A DNA stretch of 39,832 nt from Nitrosospira sp. (GTDB lineage: Bacteria; Pseudomonadota; Gammaproteobacteria; Burkholderiales; Nitrosomonadaceae). Both the position numbers and the translations under genes were made by a program. Shown one piece after another: positions 7,586 through 14,589 of the stretch; positions within the stretch are counted from its first letter, which is position 1; the number at the start of each line of letters is the position of its first letter. A model generated the notes under the pieces. It was not told the DNA's origin, did no database searches, and saw only the letters and a program-made list of their open reading frames with translations. The stretch is from contig JACCWK010000196.1 in NCBI GenBank assembly GCA_013697655.1, positions 1 through 39,832 of the forward strand. Reading direction: 5' to 3'.

Positions 7586-8053
7586 ATGTTAATCACACGC
7601 AGGCTGGAATTCGATGCCGGCCACCGCATACCATTTCACAATAGCAAATGCCGACACCTGCACGGTCATCGTTATGCTATTGAAATTACCTTGTCTGGCG
7701 ACATTATTACTGACACAGGCGTCGCCGAGCAAGGGATGGTGATGGATTATTCAGAAGTGAAACGTATTGCCAATACTGTGCTGGTAGATAAATGGGATCA
7801 CGCCTTCCTTGTGCATTCGGAAGATATTCCGGTATTGCAATTTCTTCAGTCCCTCGAAGACCATAGAACAATAGTGCTGGATGCGCCGCCAACAGCGGAA
7901 AATCTCGCTCTCGCCGCATTCCGCATACTCGACGCGGCCTATCAGGATAGCTATGGCAATCACCTTAGACTGGAACAAGTGCGTTTGTTTGAAACACCCA
8001 ATTGCTGGGCAGATGCAACGCGAGGGCAAATGCTGGGCACCTCGGGCTTATAA
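7586..8053 (+). CDS. queD: 6-carboxy-tetrahydropterin synthase / 6-pyruvoyl-tetrahydropterin synthase family
   Basis: The 155-residue protein belongs to the T-fold PTPS/QueD family, which converts dihydroneopterin triphosphate to 6-carboxytetrahydropterin in the queuosine/7-deazaguanine pathway. The N-terminus has RRLEFDAGHRIP with the first zinc His, then NSKCRHLHGHRY carrying the catalytic Cys and the other two zinc His residues. MVMDYSEVK and DHAFL are also family motifs, and PTAENLA contains the substrate-binding Glu region. I placed the start at the ATG at 7586; the upstream frame is not family-like. No good Shine-Dalgarno is visible. The other queuosine genes are absent here, so a role in another pterin path cannot be excluded. 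Confidence 0.88.
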   Translation: MLITRRLEFDAGHRIPFHNSKCRHLHGHRYAIEITLSGDIITDTGVAEQGMVMDYSEVKRIANTVLVDKWDHAFLVHSEDIPVLQFLQSLEDHRTIVLDAPPTAENLALAAFRILDAAYQDSYGNHLRLEQVRLFETPNCWADATRGQMLGTSGL

Positions 8054-8179
8054 AAGTCCCCGGTCTACAATACTCGGGGTCCCCTCTGACTCACGGCGCC
8101 CGTTTTGCTTTACGTCATCTTTTTGTTACCATGCAAAACCAAAGGGTCCATAAGCCAATTTCTTAGCGAGTCATTTAAA

Positions 8180-8665
8180 ATGAGCTCCTCTACCATGTTA
8201 ACACAGCCTATTCCCGATTTTGAGGTTCCCTCCACCGGCAATAAGCTATTCCGTCTATCCGAAACCTCAGGAAAGTATCTGGTAATTTATTTCTACCCCA
8301 AAGACGACACGCCCGGCTGTACTACGGAGGGCCAACAATTCCGAGACGCTTATAGCGAATTCGCCAAGCTCGACTGCGATATTGTGGGAATCTCGCGCGA
8401 TAGCGTTAAATCGCATGAAAGTTTCAAGACAAAAATGGGATTCCCCTTCGAGCTCTTGAGCGACACTGACGAAACTACCTGTAAGCTGTTCAACGTCATC
8501 AAAATGAAAGATATGTATGGGAAGCAGGTTCGTGGCATAGAACGCAGTACTTTCGTGCTGGACCCGAAAGGAATATTGCAGCGGGAATGGCGGGGGGTCA
8601 AGGTCCCTGGTCATGTTCAGGAAGTGTTGGAGTTCGTAGAGACCTTACCCAGAGGGGAGTCATGA
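8180..8665 (+). CDS. bcp: Thioredoxin-dependent thiol peroxidase (BCP/PrxQ)
   Basis: A 161-residue peroxiredoxin that reduces hydrogen and organic hydroperoxides in the cytoplasm. VIYFYPKDDTPGCTTEGQQF contains the peroxidatic Cys (C47) in the PxxxTxxC context, and SRDSVKSHESFKTKMGFPFELLSD is the usual PrxQ follow-on. E. coli BCP has a resolving cysteine five residues after the peroxidatic one; here that position is Gln (Q52). The enzyme is thus likely one of the BCP forms that lack the helix-2 resolving Cys. The start at 8180 is chosen by homology; the ATG at 8195 is also possible. Its TGA overlaps the ATG of the PhoH-like gene (ATGA), so the two are translationally coupled. Confidence 0.9.
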   Translation: MSSSTMLTQPIPDFEVPSTGNKLFRLSETSGKYLVIYFYPKDDTPGCTTEGQQFRDAYSEFAKLDCDIVGISRDSVKSHESFKTKMGFPFELLSDTDETTCKLFNVIKMKDMYGKQVRGIERSTFVLDPKGILQREWRGVKVPGHVQEVLEFVETLPRGES

Positions 8666-10095
8666 ACCCCAGGAAATCGGCTTCTCCCGTTACAGCAGTC
8701 ACGCGGTTGCGGACTAATCCGAGGTTATTTGTACTCGACAGCAATGTGCTGATGCATGACCCCACCAGCCTGTTCCATTTTCAGGAACATGACATCTACA
8801 TCCCTATGGTCACTCTCGAAGAGCTCGACAACAATAAGAAGGGAATGTCGGAAGTGGCGCGCAACGCCCGTCAGACAAGCCGTTTTCTGGATGAGATTGT
8901 GTGTAGCGCAGTCGCTGATATTGACGAGGGCATTTCGCTAGCATCGCATGGCAGCAAAAGCGCCACCGGCCGGCTATTCCTTCAGACCCAGGCGATAAGT
9001 AGCGTGCTGCCCGTACGGCTGGCCAGCGGCAGTGCCGATAACCAGATCATTGGCGTGGTGAAGTTTTTGCATGAGACCTGCCTAAGTCAGAGCGTCGCGC
9101 TGGTCTCCAAAGACATTAATATGCGTATCAAGGCGCGTGCGCTAGGGCTGGCGGCAGAAGATTATTTCAACGATAAAGTACTGGAAGACACTGATCTCCT
9201 TTATTCCGGCATACAGGAATTGCCACTGGATTTCTGGGATCAGCATGGAAAAGAAATGGAATCATGGCAGCAGTCCGGGCATACGTTTTATCGAGTAAAT
9301 GGGCCGCTATGCGCAAATTTCCTGGTAAATCAGTTTGTTTATCTGGAGCACGACAAACCCTTCTACGCTCAAGTCAAGGAGCACAGTGGTAAGACGGCGG
9401 TTCTGCAGACTCTTAAAGACTATACCCATCACAAAAACAATGTGTGGGGCATTACTGCGCGCAACCGCGAGCAAAATTTTGCATTGAATTTACTGATGAA
9501 TCCGGAAGTGGATTTTGTCACTTTGTTGGGACAGGCGGGAACCGGCAAAACCCTGCTTGCGTTGGCAGCTGGCCTAATGCAAACGCTTGAGTACAAAGTA
9601 TATTCAGAAATTATCATGACCCGCGTCACCGTGCCAGTGGGTGAGGATATCGGCTTTCTACCCGGAACCGAAGAAGAAAAAATGACACCGTGGATGGGTG
9701 CATTGGAAGATAACCTGGAAGTGCTCAATAAAACCGATAGCGATGCCGGCGAATGGGGACGTGCTGCCACGCGTGACCTGATTCGCTCGCGTATCAAGAT
9801 AAAATCACTCAACTTCATGCGTGGACGCACATTCATCAATAAGTTTTTGATCATTGATGAAGCACAAAACCTTACACCCAAGCAGATGAAAACACTCATC
9901 ACCCGCGCTGGCCCTGCCACAAAGGTAGTATGTCTGGGAAACATCGCACAAATAGACACGCCTTATCTATCCGAGGGAAGTTCAGGATTAACCTACGTGG
10001 TAGACCGCTTCAAAGGTTGGAATCACAACGGACATGTGACGTTACAGCGTGGCGAGCGGTCCAGATTGGCAGATTATGCGGCCGAAGTACTATAA
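8662..10095 (+). CDS. PIN domain-PhoH ATPase fusion (PhoH2-type)
   Basis: The 477-residue protein has an N-terminal PIN-like RNase domain (about 20-165) with acidic residues at D26 (FVLDSNVL), E53/E54 (TLEELDN) and D151 (SKDINMR). A C-terminal PhoH-type P-loop ATPase (about 265-477) follows, with Walker A GQAGTGKT (290-297) and Walker B FLIIDEAQN (395-403). PhoH2 proteins are known as ATP-dependent RNA helicase/RNases; the physiological target here is unknown. The start at 8662 is supported by AGAGGGGAGT just upstream and by the ATGA overlap with bcp; the longer frame from 8587 lies inside bcp. The gene is convergent with dnaB. No antitoxin-like small gene precedes it, so it is not obviously a toxin-antitoxin pair. 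Confidence 0.92.
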   Translation: MNPRKSASPVTAVTRLRTNPRLFVLDSNVLMHDPTSLFHFQEHDIYIPMVTLEELDNNKKGMSEVARNARQTSRFLDEIVCSAVADIDEGISLASHGSKSATGRLFLQTQAISSVLPVRLASGSADNQIIGVVKFLHETCLSQSVALVSKDINMRIKARALGLAAEDYFNDKVLEDTDLLYSGIQELPLDFWDQHGKEMESWQQSGHTFYRVNGPLCANFLVNQFVYLEHDKPFYAQVKEHSGKTAVLQTLKDYTHHKNNVWGITARNREQNFALNLLMNPEVDFVTLLGQAGTGKTLLALAAGLMQTLEYKVYSEIIMTRVTVPVGEDIGFLPGTEEEKMTPWMGALEDNLEVLNKTDSDAGEWGRAATRDLIRSRIKIKSLNFMRGRTFINKFLIIDEAQNLTPKQMKTLITRAGPATKVVCLGNIAQIDTPYLSEGSSGLTYVVDRFKGWNHNGHVTLQRGERSRLADYAAEVL

Positions 10096-10214
10096 AGGAT
10101 GCCCGAAATCACGTTTCCACTAGTTTAAACCTACTGTTAGATAATCTTCAAGTTTGAAACGAACTGGAGATTTATACAGGCGACCCGCGAAGCAGATGCG
10201 CGTGAATTTAATGT

Positions 10215-11621
10215 TTAGTAATGCCCGGATTTGGCATAACTCTCAAATCTTGTATATTCGCCAAGGAAGGTAAGGTCAACTTTACCTATGGGGCCGTTAC
10301 GCTGCTTGCCTATAATGATCTCGGCAATTCCTTTATCTTGTGTCTCGGGGTTATAGACTTCATCACGGTAGATAAAGAGAATTAGATCGGCATCCTGTTC
10401 GATGGCACCGGATTCGCGCAAATCTGACATTACTGGACGCTTATTCGGGCGCTGCTCCAAGCTGCGGTTCAATTGCGATAACGCGACTACGGGCACCTGC
10501 AATTCTTTTGCCAATGCTTTCAGCGACCGCGAAATTTCCGAAATTTCCGTGGCTCGGTTCTCGCCTTGGCTACTCGCGGACATCAGCTGCAAGTAGTCCA
10601 CAACGATCAATCCTAGCTCTCCATGCTGGCGATGAAGCCGCCGCGCCCGCGCCCTTAGCTCCAGTGCGTTCAATGCAGCGCTTTCATCAATGAAGAGCGG
10701 CGCGTCGCTCAGCTTTCCCAGAGCATGAGTGAGCTTCGACCAGTCTTCGTCCTGCAAACGGCCGGTGCGTACCTTGTGCTGATCTAAGCGGCCCACGGAA
10801 CCCAGCATCCGCATCGCCAGTTGCGTTCCTCCCATTTCCATGCTGAATACTGCTACCGGTTTTGTCAGTTCCAGCGCTACATGTTCGGCTATATTAAGTG
10901 CGAACGCAGTTTTACCCATGGACGGCCTGCCCGCGACAATGATCAGGTCGCCTGGCTGAAAACCGGAAGTTTTCTGATCGAGATCATGGAAACCGGTAGC
11001 AATGCCTGTCACATCACTGGGATTATCCTGATTGTAGAGCGTCTCAATACGCTCCACGACCTGCTTCAGAAGCGGCTGGATATCAACAAAACCTTGTTTT
11101 CCTCGTGCCCCCGCCTCGGCGATTTCAAATACCTTGGCCTCGGCTTCGTCCAGCAAATTGGCGGCGGAACGCCCTGCAGGATTATATGACGAGTCAGCGA
11201 TTTCGGCCCCAACCTGAGCAAGCCTGCGCATGACCGCACGCTCGCGCACAATTTCTGCGTAGCGGCGGATGTTGGCCGCGGATGGTGTATTTTGAACCAT
11301 CACCCCTACGTAAGCCAGTCCACCAACGTTTTGCAATTCTGCCGATATTTCCAGCGACTCGGCAACCGTCACTACGTCCGCCGGTTTGCTGTGCTCCACC
11401 AGCTTGCAAATGTGGCGGTAAATAAGGCGGTGATCCTGCCGGTAAAAATCCTCCTCCGTGATAACGTCGGCTACCCTATCCCAGGCATGATTGTCGAGCA
11501 TCAACCCGCCCAATACAGATTGCTCCGCCTCAACCGAGTGCGGAGGCGTTTTTAGGGATTCAAGCAACTGATCGTTGGTGGCTGCGGTGAGAAATTGAGC
11601 CATGGGATCCAGTGGTGACAT
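10215..11621 (-). CDS. dnaB: Replicative DNA helicase
   Basis: The 468-residue hexameric helicase unwinds DNA ahead of the replisome. The N-terminal domain (about 25-125, HSVEAEQSVLGGLMLD) binds primase. The RecA-like C-terminal domain has Walker A GRPSMGKT (231-238), IVVDYLQLM (Walker B, about 338-347) and the SDLRESGAIEQDAD segment (399-412). Length and architecture are normal, with no intein. I use the ATG at 11621; an in-frame ATG six codons later (11603) is also possible, since neither has a strong Shine-Dalgarno. It lies downstream of the rpsF-priB-rpsR-rplI operon, as in many proteobacteria, but a terminator separates it from rplI, so it probably has its own promoter. Confidence 0.97.
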   Translation of the reverse strand: MSPLDPMAQFLTAATNDQLLESLKTPPHSVEAEQSVLGGLMLDNHAWDRVADVITEEDFYRQDHRLIYRHICKLVEHSKPADVVTVAESLEISAELQNVGGLAYVGVMVQNTPSAANIRRYAEIVRERAVMRRLAQVGAEIADSSYNPAGRSAANLLDEAEAKVFEIAEAGARGKQGFVDIQPLLKQVVERIETLYNQDNPSDVTGIATGFHDLDQKTSGFQPGDLIIVAGRPSMGKTAFALNIAEHVALELTKPVAVFSMEMGGTQLAMRMLGSVGRLDQHKVRTGRLQDEDWSKLTHALGKLSDAPLFIDESAALNALELRARARRLHRQHGELGLIVVDYLQLMSASSQGENRATEISEISRSLKALAKELQVPVVALSQLNRSLEQRPNKRPVMSDLRESGAIEQDADLILFIYRDEVYNPETQDKGIAEIIIGKQRNGPIGKVDLTFLGEYTRFESYAKSGHY

Positions 11622-11936
11622 TACAAAACAACAGAGATTTTACCACCGGACGATATGGAAAAATAAAAAGAGCTGTCAACAGCTCTTATATGAGCTCTAA
11701 ATAGCGCCTCTGCGGAGTGACTGAGGAGTCAGTCAAGAGACGCGGAAAACACATGATTTACTGCACTCTGGGTGCTGGTCCCGGATTGCCGGGCGGCGAG
11801 GTATACTTGTGACATTCCACAGCGAAGGGAAATGCCTATTCACCTGTTACGTATTCACAAATCGCCCTTGCGTGCCTGGCAGGCCAGGACTTCTATTCAG
11901 AAGGTCCCGCACTTCAGTTTCACAGCGAAAAACGTC
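11622..11936. other. rplI-dnaB intergenic region
   Basis: About 315 bp contain the rplI terminator (11660-11690) and presumably the dnaB promoter between it and 11621. Near 11715-11735 there is a short palindrome (GACTGAGGAGTCAGTC), and near 11889-11909 an imperfect hairpin (GGACTTCT, loop, AGAAGGTCC). No coding frame looks real. Confidence 0.5.
11660..11690 (-). terminator. Rho-independent terminator of the rpsF-rplI operon
   Basis: AGAGCTGT (11669-11676) pairs perfectly with ACAGCTCT (11679-11686). On the minus strand this stem is followed by TTTTTATTTTT, a typical terminator tail. It lies about 250 nt after the rplI stop and before dnaB, so it ends the ribosomal-protein transcript. Confidence 0.82.
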
Positions 11937-12392
11937 TCAGGAGCCTTCTTCACCCAGAACTGATACCACGATATGCGCCAATACCTCACTTTGCAGCGCA
12001 ATAGTCAACGGATGGTCGCCCACTTGCTTCAACGATCCTTGAGGCATACGTATCATTGATCGCTCAATATCAAAACCCAAGACTTTGAGTGCCTCCTCGA
12101 TGTCAGCGTTGGTGACCGAACCGAATAGCTTGCCATCCACCCCAGCTTTCTGGGTTATCTGCACCATTAATCCATCCAGCTTGGCTGCCTCGGCCTGGGC
12201 TGCAGCCAGGATCTCCGCCTGTGTTTTTTCCAATTCGGCGCGCTTTGCCTCGAACTCGGCAATGGCGGTCTGGGTTGCCCGCTTTGCCTTGCCCTGCGGG
12301 ATCAAAAAATTCCGCGCATAACCGTTCTTTACTTTGACAACATCACCCAACTGGCCGAGGTTGACAACTTTTTCCATAAGTATGATTTGCAT
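11937..12392 (-). CDS. rplI: 50S ribosomal protein L9
   Basis: A 151-residue protein of the large subunit that binds 23S rRNA domain V near the L1 stalk. The N-domain [32 protein letters not shown] region is the L9 signature (residues about 13-40 include the PS00651 pattern). A long helix (about 40-75) then links to the C-domain. It is the last gene of the rpsF-priB-rpsR-rplI operon, 11 bp after rpsR. A short Glu/Ser tail (LGEEGS) ends the protein. Confidence 0.97.
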   Translation of the reverse strand: MQIILMEKVVNLGQLGDVVKVKNGYARNFLIPQGKAKRATQTAIAEFEAKRAELEKTQAEILAAAQAEAAKLDGLMVQITQKAGVDGKLFGSVTNADIEEALKVLGFDIERSMIRMPQGSLKQVGDHPLTIALQSEVLAHIVVSVLGEEGS

Positions 12393-12403
12393 GCTCTCGC
12401 TCC

Positions 12404-12688
12404 TCAGTGCAAATCAGTGTAAGGAAGCAGCGCCAGAAAACGGGCGCGCTCAATGGCAATACCCAGCTGGCGCTGGTACCGGGATTTAGTGCCGGTAATA
12501 CGGGCGGGAATGATCCTGCCATTTTCGTTGATAAAGTCTTTCAATATCTCAATATCCTTATAATCTACCCTTTGGATACCTTCTGCGGTGAAGCGACAAA
12601 ATTTCCGGCGCTTGAACAAGGGGCGATTGGCTTTCTTGTCCTTCTCTTTATCCTTGCTATCTTTACGTCTTGAAGTAAAACGAGCCAT
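12404..12688 (-). CDS. rpsR: 30S ribosomal protein S18
   Basis: The 94-residue S18 pairs with S6 on the small-subunit platform. [21 protein letters not shown] and [24 protein letters not shown] are the core S18 motifs. An N-terminal basic extension ([13 protein letters not shown]) makes it about 20 residues longer than E. coli S18 (75). Such extensions are seen in some betaproteobacteria. It lies 19 bp after priB and 11 bp before rplI. Confidence 0.97.
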   Translation of the reverse strand: MARFTSRRKDSKDKEKDKKANRPLFKRRKFCRFTAEGIQRVDYKDIEILKDFINENGRIIPARITGTKSRYQRQLGIAIERARFLALLPYTDLH

Positions 12689-12707
12689 AATTTTTTCCTA
12701 TTTCCAA

Positions 12708-13004
12708 CTAAATGAAATCCATGTTGTTTACGTGCAACACCAATTGCAGACTCATGCGGCTTTTTTTTGCCAAAAAACCAATCAACTTCATCTTGGTACC
12801 CGGCGTTATATCCACGATGGTTTCAGCTACCTTCGCCAGCGCAATCGCAGAAATTTCACACTCTACCTGGCGCGGCTTACCTGCTTCGATTTGACGTGAG
12901 ACATGGCTGATTCTAAATTCTGCCACAGCCACTCCCGCTGGGGTATAACGCAAGCTATTGATGTCGAAAATCTTTCCGCAAATTACAATTTGGTTGCAAT
13001 TCAA
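12708..13004 (-). CDS. priB: Primosomal replication protein N
   Basis: The 98-residue single OB-fold protein binds ssDNA and takes part in PriA-dependent replication restart. LRYTPAGVAVAEFRISHVS and QVECEISAIALAKVAETI match the PriB/SSB-like fold. The start must be the TTG at 13004: an in-frame TAA lies immediately upstream, and no ATG or GTG precedes the conserved ICGKIFDINSLRYTP region. It sits between rpsF (16 bp) and rpsR (19 bp), its standard place. A weak start in this position may keep PriB low relative to the ribosomal proteins; that is inference. Confidence 0.93.
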   Translation of the reverse strand: MNCNQIVICGKIFDINSLRYTPAGVAVAEFRISHVSRQIEAGKPRQVECEISAIALAKVAETIVDITPGTKMKLIGFLAKKSRMSLQLVLHVNNMDFI

Positions 13005-13020
13005 TTAACTTGTCTTGGCC

Positions 13021-13395
13021 TTATGCTATGGAGGTCTCTCTGAGCTCATCCACCGCAGGCGAAGCGGACCTTGACTTTTCTTCGCGCATCATCGGCGAAG
13101 GCGTAGTCACCGGTCCGTCCATCCTGATGGTCAGGTGACGTAATATAGCATCGTTGAATTTGAATGCATGATCCAGCTCATCCAGCGTTTCCTGATCGCA
13201 TTCGATGTTCATCAGCACATAATGTGCCTTGTGAACTTTCTGAATCAGATAGGTAAGCTGGCGGCGGCCCCAATCTTCCAGGCGATGAATTTGCCCATTC
13301 TTGGCGGTTACTATGCCTCGATACCGCTCAATCATTGCGGGCACTTGCTCGCTCTGATCGGGGTGGACGATGAAAACGATTTCGTAATGTCGCAT
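13021..13395 (-). CDS. rpsF: 30S ribosomal protein S6
   Basis: A 124-residue S6, the S18 partner. [21 protein letters not shown] and [29 protein letters not shown] are diagnostic. The ATG at 13395 is preceded by AAGGAGA at good spacing; the longer frame to 13446 runs into the leader and is rejected. The first gene of the operon rpsF-priB-rpsR-rplI, it has a strong sigma70 promoter about 70 nt upstream and a candidate S6:S18 autoregulatory structure in the leader. Confidence 0.97.
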   Translation of the reverse strand: MRHYEIVFIVHPDQSEQVPAMIERYRGIVTAKNGQIHRLEDWGRRQLTYLIQKVHKAHYVLMNIECDQETLDELDHAFKFNDAILRHLTIRMDGPVTTPSPMMREEKSRSASPAVDELRETSIA

Positions 13396-13414
13396 GCAGG
13401 TCTCCTTATGGATA

Positions 13415-13449
13415 GAGCCCCCCGCAATGCGGATACGGTGGGACAAGGG
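13415..13449 (-). promoter_or_regulatory. Candidate S6:S18-binding rpsF leader structure
   Basis: On the minus strand the leader reads CCCACCGTAT, then CCGC-ATT-GCGG, then GGGG. The inner CCGC/GCGG stem and an outer CCC/GGG stem enclose an asymmetric bulge that contains CCG. A CCG-bearing bulge in a GC stem just upstream of rpsF is the known form of the S6:S18 autoregulatory motif found in many bacteria. I judged it by eye, without a covariance model. Confidence 0.45.
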
Positions 13450-13463
13450 TTGAAGAGGTCGGT

Positions 13464-13492
13464 ACTATACTGAACAAGGCGAAAAATATCAA
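13464..13492 (-). promoter_or_regulatory. Promoter of the rpsF operon
   Basis: On the minus strand TTGATA (13492-13487), a spacer of exactly 17 bp and TATAGT (13469-13464) form a near-consensus sigma70 promoter. Transcription would start around 13457, giving a leader of about 60 nt that includes the candidate S6:S18 structure. Confidence 0.75.
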
Positions 13493-13728
13493 TCAGGAAA
13501 AGAACTTAAAGCTTAAAACCATAAGAAATAAATAAATCGAAAATCAAAACTCTATTTTCTTCCGGCGTTTTCAAGGAAATGATTCATCAGGAATATCGCA
13601 TATACAGAATGGGTAGGATAGAGGCCGGAAGATTACATTGTTCGATAGGTATCGGCGGCACCGCACATTGGCTTGGTTCTAGTAGTCGTTCTTTTTTTGC
13701 CAACAACAATAATTGGAGCACTTCTTAT
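13493..13728. other. Region between the rpsF promoter and rlmB
   Basis: An AT-rich stretch (13500-13565) and then mixed sequence with no supportable ORF. Together with the rpsF leader the gene-free gap is 333 bp. I see no terminator for rlmB. Confidence 0.5.
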
Positions 13729-14487
13729 TCAGAGAATTCCTGCTGTTTTAACCCCTGCGCGTTGGCGGCGCGTCTCAAACAAGCAAATACCGGCACTGAC
13801 AGAGACATTCAGGCTTTCGACACTTCCCAGCATGGGAATGGAAACGAGCCGGTCACAGGTATCGCGCGTAAGCCTGCGCATGCCTTTCCCCTCGCCTCCC
13901 AGCACCCATGCAATGGGTCCCTCCAATCTTGTGAAATTAAGGTCGTTGTCCGCTTCAGCTGTGGCTCCAATTACCGAAATGCCGCGGTCCTTCAGTTCCC
14001 GTAAAGTACGGGCGAGATTTGTGACGGAAATATAAGGCACCGAATCGACAGCGCCACTCGCTACTTTATGGACGGCGGCGGTGAGTCCGACCGCGCGGTC
14101 TTTGGGTGCGACCACGGCGTGAACACCAAAAGCATCGGCCACACGCAGACATGCGCCCAGGTTATGCGGATCATGTATACCGTCAAGCACAAGAAGCAGT
14201 GCTGGTTCGGTGAGAGTGTCCAGCACATCGTCCAAGTCCACGTAACTGCGCGACGCATCGATATTTGCTGCCACACCCTGATGACGAGCACTACCTGCCA
14301 TGCTCGTGAGCCTTGCGTTATCACAGGAGATCAACCGGACTCCCTGCTCCTCGGCAAGTTTCGCCAAATCACGCGCGCGCTCGTCGCGACGGGCAGAATC
14401 AAGAAAGATTTCCTTGACGCTGGCAGGATTCTGCCGTAAGCGGCTGATGATGGCGTGGAAACCGAATATGAGGCGAATGTTAGACAT
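13729..14487 (-). CDS. rlmB: 23S rRNA (guanosine-2'-O-)-methyltransferase
   Basis: The 252-residue SPOUT (TrmH-type) methyltransferase modifies G2251 in the P-loop of 23S rRNA. An N-terminal substrate-binding domain ([17 protein letters not shown], about 1-75) precedes the knotted catalytic domain. Motifs 1-3 are clear: [34 protein letters not shown] and [18 protein letters not shown]. It lies 102 bp downstream of rnr on the same strand, a conserved rnr-rlmB pairing. Confidence 0.95.
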   Translation of the reverse strand: MSNIRLIFGFHAIISRLRQNPASVKEIFLDSARRDERARDLAKLAEEQGVRLISCDNARLTSMAGSARHQGVAANIDASRSYVDLDDVLDTLTEPALLLVLDGIHDPHNLGACLRVADAFGVHAVVAPKDRAVGLTAAVHKVASGAVDSVPYISVTNLARTLRELKDRGISVIGATAEADNDLNFTRLEGPIAWVLGGEGKGMRRLTRDTCDRLVSIPMLGSVESLNVSVSAGICLFETRRQRAGVKTAGIL

Positions 14488-14589
14488 CTTATAGCCAAGT
14501 AAACGTAAAGATAGGATGGACGTCGCGCGATACTCTACTGGCCGATAAGAGTCAGGTATTACCCGGCGCCTTTAGGCAAACCTTGAGCC

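Noticed and set aside
8587-8661. N-terminal extension of the PhoH-like protein
   Set aside because: It lies inside bcp, lacks an RBS and is not family-like; the ATG at 8662 has a strong one.
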